NCBI GenBank assembly: GCA_966112615.1
Contig: CBHWDO010000005.1
Coordinates: forward strand, 62,001-126,000
DNA length: 64,000 nt
Source: Flavitalea sp966112615
Lineage (GTDB): Bacteria; Bacteroidota; Bacteroidia; Chitinophagales; Chitinophagaceae
Direction of reading: 5' to 3'
Shown: positions 59,828-64,000 of the stretch, piece by piece
Layout: each line of letters starts with the position of its first letter
Position numbering within the stretch: the stretch's first letter is position 1
Program-made: the position numbers and the translations under genes
The notes under the pieces: model-generated
The model's database searches: none
What the model saw: the letters and a program-made list of their open reading frames with translations, nothing else
What the model was told of the DNA's origin: nothing

Positions 59828-61492
59828 ATGCAAACCACTTCAGCATACGATTACCAAAAGTATAAAACGCCTACAGGAACTACCTTGCGATGTAAAGGAT
59901 GGATACAGGAAGCTGCCCTTCGCATGTTGCTCAACAACCTGGATCCTGCAGTGGCAGAGCGTCCTGAAGAACTGATCGTATATGGTGGTAGAGGAAAAGC
60001 TGCAAGGAATATTGAATCGCTTGATAAGATCATTCAATGTTTGGAAAAGCTGGAGAACGATCAGACCTTATTGGTACAAAGCGGCAAGCCTGTTGCCATC
60101 ATGCAAACCCACAAAGATGCTCCACGAGTGCTGATTTCTAATTCACAACTGGTACCGAATTGGGCAAACTGGGAGCACTTTGAAGAGCTGGAGAAAAAAG
60201 GCTTGATGATGTATGGGCAAATGACTGCGGGTTCATGGATCTATATCGGTTCGCAAGGAATTGTACAGGGCACTTATGAAACTTTTTCAGTTATAGCAGA
60301 TAAACATTTCGGCGGATCATTGAAAGGAACGTTGAATGTGACTGCAGGTCTTGGAGGAATGGGCGGTGCACAGCCACTTGCTATTACGATGAATGAAGGT
60401 GTTTGCCTGGTTGCAGAAGTGGAATACTGGAGGATGGAAAAAAGAGTAGAAACCAAATATCTTGATCTCATTATTGAAGATATTGACCAGGCGATCGATG
60501 TGGCATTGGAAGCAAAAAAGAATGGCGCAGCAGTGTCTATTGGAGTGCATTGTAATGCTGTGCATTTGCTGGAAAGAATTATAGAAAGAAATATTATTCC
60601 GGATACTTTGACTGACCAGACTTCAGCGCACGATCCTTTGATCGGGTACTGGCCACACGAGATAACTGAGGAGCAGGCAAGGGTTTTGAGAGCGGAGGAT
60701 CCTTCGAAGTACCTTGACTATGCTTATCGTTCGATGTATCGTCATGTTGAACTGATGCTGGAATTCCAACAGAAGGGTGCCATTACTTTTGACTACGGCA
60801 ACAATATCCGTGCAAGAGCAAAAGAGAAAGGATTAACCAATGCATTTGATTTTCCAGGATTTGTTCCGGCTTATATCAGGCCATTATTCTGTGAAGGTAA
60901 AGGACCTTTCCGTTGGGCCGCTTTAAGTGGAGATCCTGAAGATATTGCAGTGACCGATGAATTGATCGCACAGTTATTTCCTGAAAATAAATCATTGCAA
61001 CGTTGGTTAACACTTGCTAAAGAAAGAATAGCATTCCAGGGGCTGCCAGCAAGAATCTGTTGGCTGGGACAGGGGGAACGTGAAAAAGTCGGCCTTGCTT
61101 TCAATGAATTGGTAAGAACAGGTAAAGTGAAAGCACCGATAGTTATTGGAAGAGATCACCTTGATACAGGATCTGTGGCTTCACCAAATCGTGAGACAGA
61201 AGCCATGCTGGATGGAAGTGATGCAGTGGCCGACTGGCCGATTTTGAATGCACTGGTCAATACGGCGGGAGGTGCAAGCTGGGTTAGTTTACATCATGGT
61301 GGTGGAGTAGGAATGGGCTATAGCATTCATGCCGGTATGGTGATCGTTGCTGATGGAACAGATGATGCTGCTGCACGATTATCCCGAGTGTTGCGCAATG
61401 ACCCGGGGCTGGGAGTGATCAGGCATGCTGATGCGGGATATGAGAAGGCGATTGAGGTGAGAAATAGGGAGAAGTTAGGAGTTGGGAGTTAG
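59828..61492 (+). CDS. hutU: Urocanate hydratase
   Basis: The 554-residue enzyme hydrates urocanate to imidazolonepropionate using bound NAD+. It has YGGRGKAARN, the NAD loop GLGGMGGAQPLA and the catalytic-cysteine region LPARICWLGQGERE. GGGVGMGYSIHAGMV lies near the end. The last codons (KLGVGS and the TAG stop) are written in the GTTGGGA heptad array at 61472-61508, so the C-terminus is partly repeat-derived. It is the second gene of the hut group. Confidence 0.96.
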   Translation: MQTTSAYDYQKYKTPTGTTLRCKGWIQEAALRMLLNNLDPAVAERPEELIVYGGRGKAARNIESLDKIIQCLEKLENDQTLLVQSGKPVAIMQTHKDAPRVLISNSQLVPNWANWEHFEELEKKGLMMYGQMTAGSWIYIGSQGIVQGTYETFSVIADKHFGGSLKGTLNVTAGLGGMGGAQPLAITMNEGVCLVAEVEYWRMEKRVETKYLDLIIEDIDQAIDVALEAKKNGAAVSIGVHCNAVHLLERIIERNIIPDTLTDQTSAHDPLIGYWPHEITEEQARVLRAEDPSKYLDYAYRSMYRHVELMLEFQQKGAITFDYGNNIRARAKEKGLTNAFDFPGFVPAYIRPLFCEGKGPFRWAALSGDPEDIAVTDELIAQLFPENKSLQRWLTLAKERIAFQGLPARICWLGQGEREKVGLAFNELVRTGKVKAPIVIGRDHLDTGSVASPNRETEAMLDGSDAVADWPILNALVNTAGGASWVSLHHGGGVGMGYSIHAGMVIVADGTDDAAARLSRVLRNDPGLGVIRHADAGYEKAIEVRNREKLGVGS

Positions 61493-61508
61493 AAGTTGGG
61501 AGTTAGAA
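61472..61508 (+). repeat. GTTGGGA heptad array overlapping the hutU stop
   Basis: Units TTAGGAG, TTGGGAG, TTAGAAG, TTGGGAG, TTAGAAA begin within the last six codons of hutU and run to the terminator. It is in the sense direction. Confidence 0.85.
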
Positions 61509-61510
61509 AA

Positions 61511-61542
61511 AAGCCCCCACAATTGTGAGGGCTGTATTTTTT
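61511..61542. terminator. Terminator between hutU and terC
   Basis: AGCCC-CCAC and GTGA-GGGCT form a stem with one mismatch around AATT, followed by T-rich sequence on the plus strand. It touches the terC stop, so it may serve both transcripts. Confidence 0.75.
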
Positions 61543-62305
61543 ATAATTCTTCATTATTCAATTTGATCGGCTCAGTATTTCTTCTCAGTCGCATGTTCAA
61601 TATTTCAACAACAAGAGAGAATGCGATCGCCGTATAAATATAGCTCTTACTGATATGCTGGTGGAAACCTTCTGCGATCAGCATGATACCGATTACAATC
61701 AGGAATGACAATGCCAGCATTTGCAGGGTTGGATGCTTATTGATAAAGTCGCTGATAGCACCTGCGAAGATCATCATGATGATGATGGAGATTACTACTG
61801 CAATGATCATTACAATTACGTTCTCTACAAGTCCGATTGCTGTGAGGATAGAGTCGAAAGAAAACACAGCATCTACCAAAACAATCTGCATGATCACCGA
61901 ACTAAGTTTGGAATATTTTGGTGCAGCTTCCGTTTTTACTGAACGCTCAAGCTTATGGTGAATTTCCAGTGTACTCTTTACGATAAGGAAAATTCCTCCT
62001 GCTAACAGAATAATATCTTTCCAGCTTAATCCGAATGGTTGTCCATTCTCATCCTTTACAAATCCGATCGTAATTACCGGATCTACCAGTCGAATGATCC
62101 AGGTGATGGTCAACAACAGCATTACACGAAATGCCATTGCCAGTAAAAGACCGATCAGTCTCGCTCTTTTTTGCTGTGCCTCCGGCAGCTTGTTAGATAC
62201 AATGGAAATAAAGATGATGTTATCGACACCAAGAATAATTTCCAAAAAAGTCAAAGTCAATAAACTAATCCATACTGATGGATCTGAAAAATCTGGGAAG
62301 TGCAT
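61541..62305 (-). CDS. TerC-family membrane protein
   Basis: The 254-residue protein has seven predicted helices. The family marks are LEIILGVDNIIFISIVSNKL (first acidic motif) and IVLVDAVFSFDSILTAIGL (second), with Asp residues inside membrane helices that bind metal ions. Family members take part in Mn2+ export or tellurite tolerance. It sits reversed between hutU and hutI, an unusual position, and is divergent from hutI. Confidence 0.92.
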   Translation of the reverse strand: MHFPDFSDPSVWISLLTLTFLEIILGVDNIIFISIVSNKLPEAQQKRARLIGLLLAMAFRVMLLLTITWIIRLVDPVITIGFVKDENGQPFGLSWKDIILLAGGIFLIVKSTLEIHHKLERSVKTEAAPKYSKLSSVIMQIVLVDAVFSFDSILTAIGLVENVIVMIIAVVISIIIMMIFAGAISDFINKHPTLQMLALSFLIVIGIMLIAEGFHQHISKSYIYTAIAFSLVVEILNMRLRRNTEPIKLNNEEL

Positions 62306-62394
62306 AGTTGTTGATTAAAGTTCTCTTTCAAATTCTGGGCAATTATATAACTGTTTGGGCTATATTCAAACTAAAATTGCAAAGCAGCGACCCA

Positions 62395-63630
62395 TTGGAT
62401 ACCGTTATTTACAATATAGATTTGCTGGCCGGAATTTATGCTCCTTCCAGTCCATTACGCCAACAGCATCTTGCTTCCCTTCCTGTTCTGCAAAATGCAT
62501 TCCTTCATATTAGGAATGAAGCTATTCATGATTTCGGTTCCATGTCGGACTTTAATCCTCCTGCCAATGCAAACCTGGTTGATGCAAAAGGTGGCTCCAT
62601 TCTTCCTGCCTGGTGCGATTCTCACACTCACCTGGTTTTTGCCCGTACACGAGAAGAAGAATTTGTTGACAAGATCAAAGGCGCTACCTATTCTGAAATT
62701 GCCCAAAAAGGAGGAGGTATCCTCAGTTCTGTCAAAGCTTTACGTGAAATTTCAGAAGAAGAGTTATACGAAATTTCACTTCAGCGTTTACTCGAAGCTG
62801 CTATTTCGGGTACCGGTGCCATTGAAATAAAAAGTGGGTATGGACTTGATACAGTCAATGAATTAAAGATGTTGAGAGTGATCAGAAAGCTCAAACAACA
62901 TAGTCCCTTGCTTATAAAATCTACTTTCCTCGGTGCGCATAGTTTTCCACCTGAATACCGGGATGATCGTGAGCGCTACGTAGATCTTATCATCAATGAA
63001 ATGATCCCTGCCATCGCTGCAGAAGGTTTAGCCGATTTCATTGATGTTTTTTGTGAAGAAGGATTCTTTACACCCGAACAAACTTCGAGGATCTGTAAAA
63101 CCGGTATCAAATATGGATTGAAACCAAAGATCCATGCCAATCAATTGCATGCATCCGGTGGAGTGGAAGTGGGGGTCGAGCTTGGTGCACTAAGTGTTGA
63201 TCATCTTGAATCCATGAATGCATCAGCCATTGAGGCATTGAAAAATTCATCCACCATCGGAACGTTATTGCCTACCGCAGCTTTCTTTCTTAGAATGAAT
63301 TATCAACCTGCCAGGACATTAATAGATGAAGGATGTGCCATTGCTTTGGCATCTGATTTTAACCCGGGTTCTTCTCCAGGTTTTAATATGAATTTTGTTG
63401 TGTCGCTGGCTTGTATTCAAATGCGAATGACGCCTGAAGAAGCGATCAATGCTGCCACCATCAATGGTGCCTTTGCTATGGATCTGCAGGACCAGGTTGG
63501 AAGTATTCATCCGGGAAAACTTGCCAACATCATTCTTACCAAACCCATACGTACACTTGCTGCACTGCCTTATCATTTCAGCAGCAATATGATCAATAAT
63601 GTTATGGTGAAAGGTCAGTGGTTGATGTAA
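62395..63630 (+). CDS. hutI: Imidazolonepropionase
   Basis: The enzyme (about 411 residues) opens the ring of imidazolone-5-propionate to give N-formimino-L-glutamate. The amidohydrolase metal site is seen in DSHTHLVFAR. The substrate-binding part is GATYSEIAQKGGGILSSVKA, a later His lies in KIHANQLHASGG, and the family Asp lies in ASDFNPGSSPG. No ATG precedes the domain. The TTG at 62395 fits the family length best; TTG at 62377 or 62308 would add residues unlike the family. A TATATTCA box at 62361-62368 supports a start after about 62375. Confidence 0.9.
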   Translation: MDTVIYNIDLLAGIYAPSSPLRQQHLASLPVLQNAFLHIRNEAIHDFGSMSDFNPPANANLVDAKGGSILPAWCDSHTHLVFARTREEEFVDKIKGATYSEIAQKGGGILSSVKALREISEEELYEISLQRLLEAAISGTGAIEIKSGYGLDTVNELKMLRVIRKLKQHSPLLIKSTFLGAHSFPPEYRDDRERYVDLIINEMIPAIAAEGLADFIDVFCEEGFFTPEQTSRICKTGIKYGLKPKIHANQLHASGGVEVGVELGALSVDHLESMNASAIEALKNSSTIGTLLPTAAFFLRMNYQPARTLIDEGCAIALASDFNPGSSPGFNMNFVVSLACIQMRMTPEEAINAATINGAFAMDLQDQVGSIHPGKLANIILTKPIRTLAALPYHFSSNMINNVMVKGQWLM

Positions 63631-63670
63631 GATTATTGCTTACATTCAATATTCACTAACTCTTTTATCC

Positions 63671-64000
63671 ATGGTAAATCATACCAGGCACTTTAAGATC
63701 TATTCCCGTAAAGACATTTTAAGTCTGACTCATATTCGTCGTTTTGAAACCAAGCTTGGAGAAACCATCCAGGCTCCTATGCATGCTGAAAGTATTGAAG
63801 ACTCACTGAAAGAAACTGAAGCTCGTTATGTGCTGTTTGGAATTCCCGAAGATATTGGCGTTCGTGCCAATTACGGGAATGGAGGAACCGACACCATCTG
63901 GAACCCTTTCCTGTCGAGCTTTTTGAATTTCCAAAGCAATGATTTTTTAGAAGGAGATGATATTCTGCTCTTGGGTCATTTCGATTTTGGTGATATGAAA
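63671..64000 (+). CDS. hutG: Formimidoylglutamase/arginase-family protein, N-terminal part
   Basis: The gene runs off the window; 110 codons are visible. The text FGIPEDIGVRANYGNGGTD and the strand LLLGHFDFGDM fit the ureohydrolase fold before the metal-binding His/Asp motifs, which would lie beyond the edge. It starts 41 bases after hutI on the same strand, so the family plus context point to HutG, which would convert formiminoglutamate to glutamate and formamide. The symbol rests partly on context. Confidence 0.85.
   Translation, partial: MVNHTRHFKIYSRKDILSLTHIRRFETKLGETIQAPMHAESIEDSLKETEARYVLFGIPEDIGVRANYGNGGTDTIWNPFLSSFLNFQSNDFLEGDDILLLGHFDFGDMK

Overview
The window reads as a chromosomal segment of a Bacteroidota bacterium, most likely Chitinophagaceae or a close relative. 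Supporting signs are the TAnnTTTG -7 promoter boxes with few Shine-Dalgarno sequences, a signal peptidase I with large insertions, a CarboxypepD_reg/outer-membrane barrel protein, an LptE-type lipoprotein, DUF2851, the FHS sugar transporter and Tat-exported Gfo/Idh/MocA proteins. It carries one tRNA (His) and no rRNA, CRISPR array, prophage or insertion sequence. No gene-free stretch exceeds about 300 bases, and nearly everything is dense, ordinary housekeeping or accessory metabolism.

Layout. 1-5.6 kb: end of an alpha-L-fucosidase, a tiny membrane protein, a sigma-54 type response regulator with its own sigma-54 promoter, an alpha/beta hydrolase, a CarH-like B12/MerR regulator, lepB and cdd. 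5.6-16 kb: a YhdH/AcuI reductase, Ogt, OsmC, two tandem Tat-exported Gfo/Idh/MocA oxidoreductases, a SirB1-like protein, a YcxB-like protein, topA and DUF4407. 16-20.5 kb: a membrane protein, an SGNH hydrolase, an outer-membrane barrel protein and DUF445. 20.6-27.1 kb: tRNA-His, then a rightward run prc, fdx, iscX, kdsC, a UbiA-family prenyltransferase, maf and DUF2851. 27-29.4 kb: OsmC, a secreted protein and lipA.

29.6-38.4 kb is a glucose/alpha-glucan block: ROK kinase, FHS glucose transporter, glgA, glgC, an SLC45-like disaccharide transporter and a secreted GH13 neopullulanase-like enzyme. Together they could take in glucose and maltodextrin, phosphorylate glucose and store it as glycogen. 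A phosphohexomutase lies further on at 51 kb. 38.5-46.3 kb is leftward: yihY, mltG, secG, a TPR-like protein, lptE, a sigma-54 activator, miaB, a conserved unknown and a CCG-domain Fe-S protein. 46.4-49.3 kb is a compact four-gene unit (DinB, NRDE, ATP-grasp, LysE) of unknown purpose, facing a membrane Fe-S protein that probably partners the CCG protein. 50.7-58 kb: pyrR-like PRTase, phosphohexomutase, a Gfo/Idh-MFS-phytanoyl dioxygenase operon and an orphan PAS histidine kinase. 58-64 kb: histidine utilisation (hutH, hutU, hutI, start of hutG), interrupted by a reversed terC gene.

I found no clear new defence or mobile system. The most unusual signal is a set of short G-rich tandem repeats (heptads GTTGGGA and AATCGGG, an octad GAAGTGRN, and a CGGGCTGAACG element) placed at or just after stop codons. 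At most of these sites they are read in the sense direction, at two genes the array supplies the last codons and the stop, and several sit just before a terminator.
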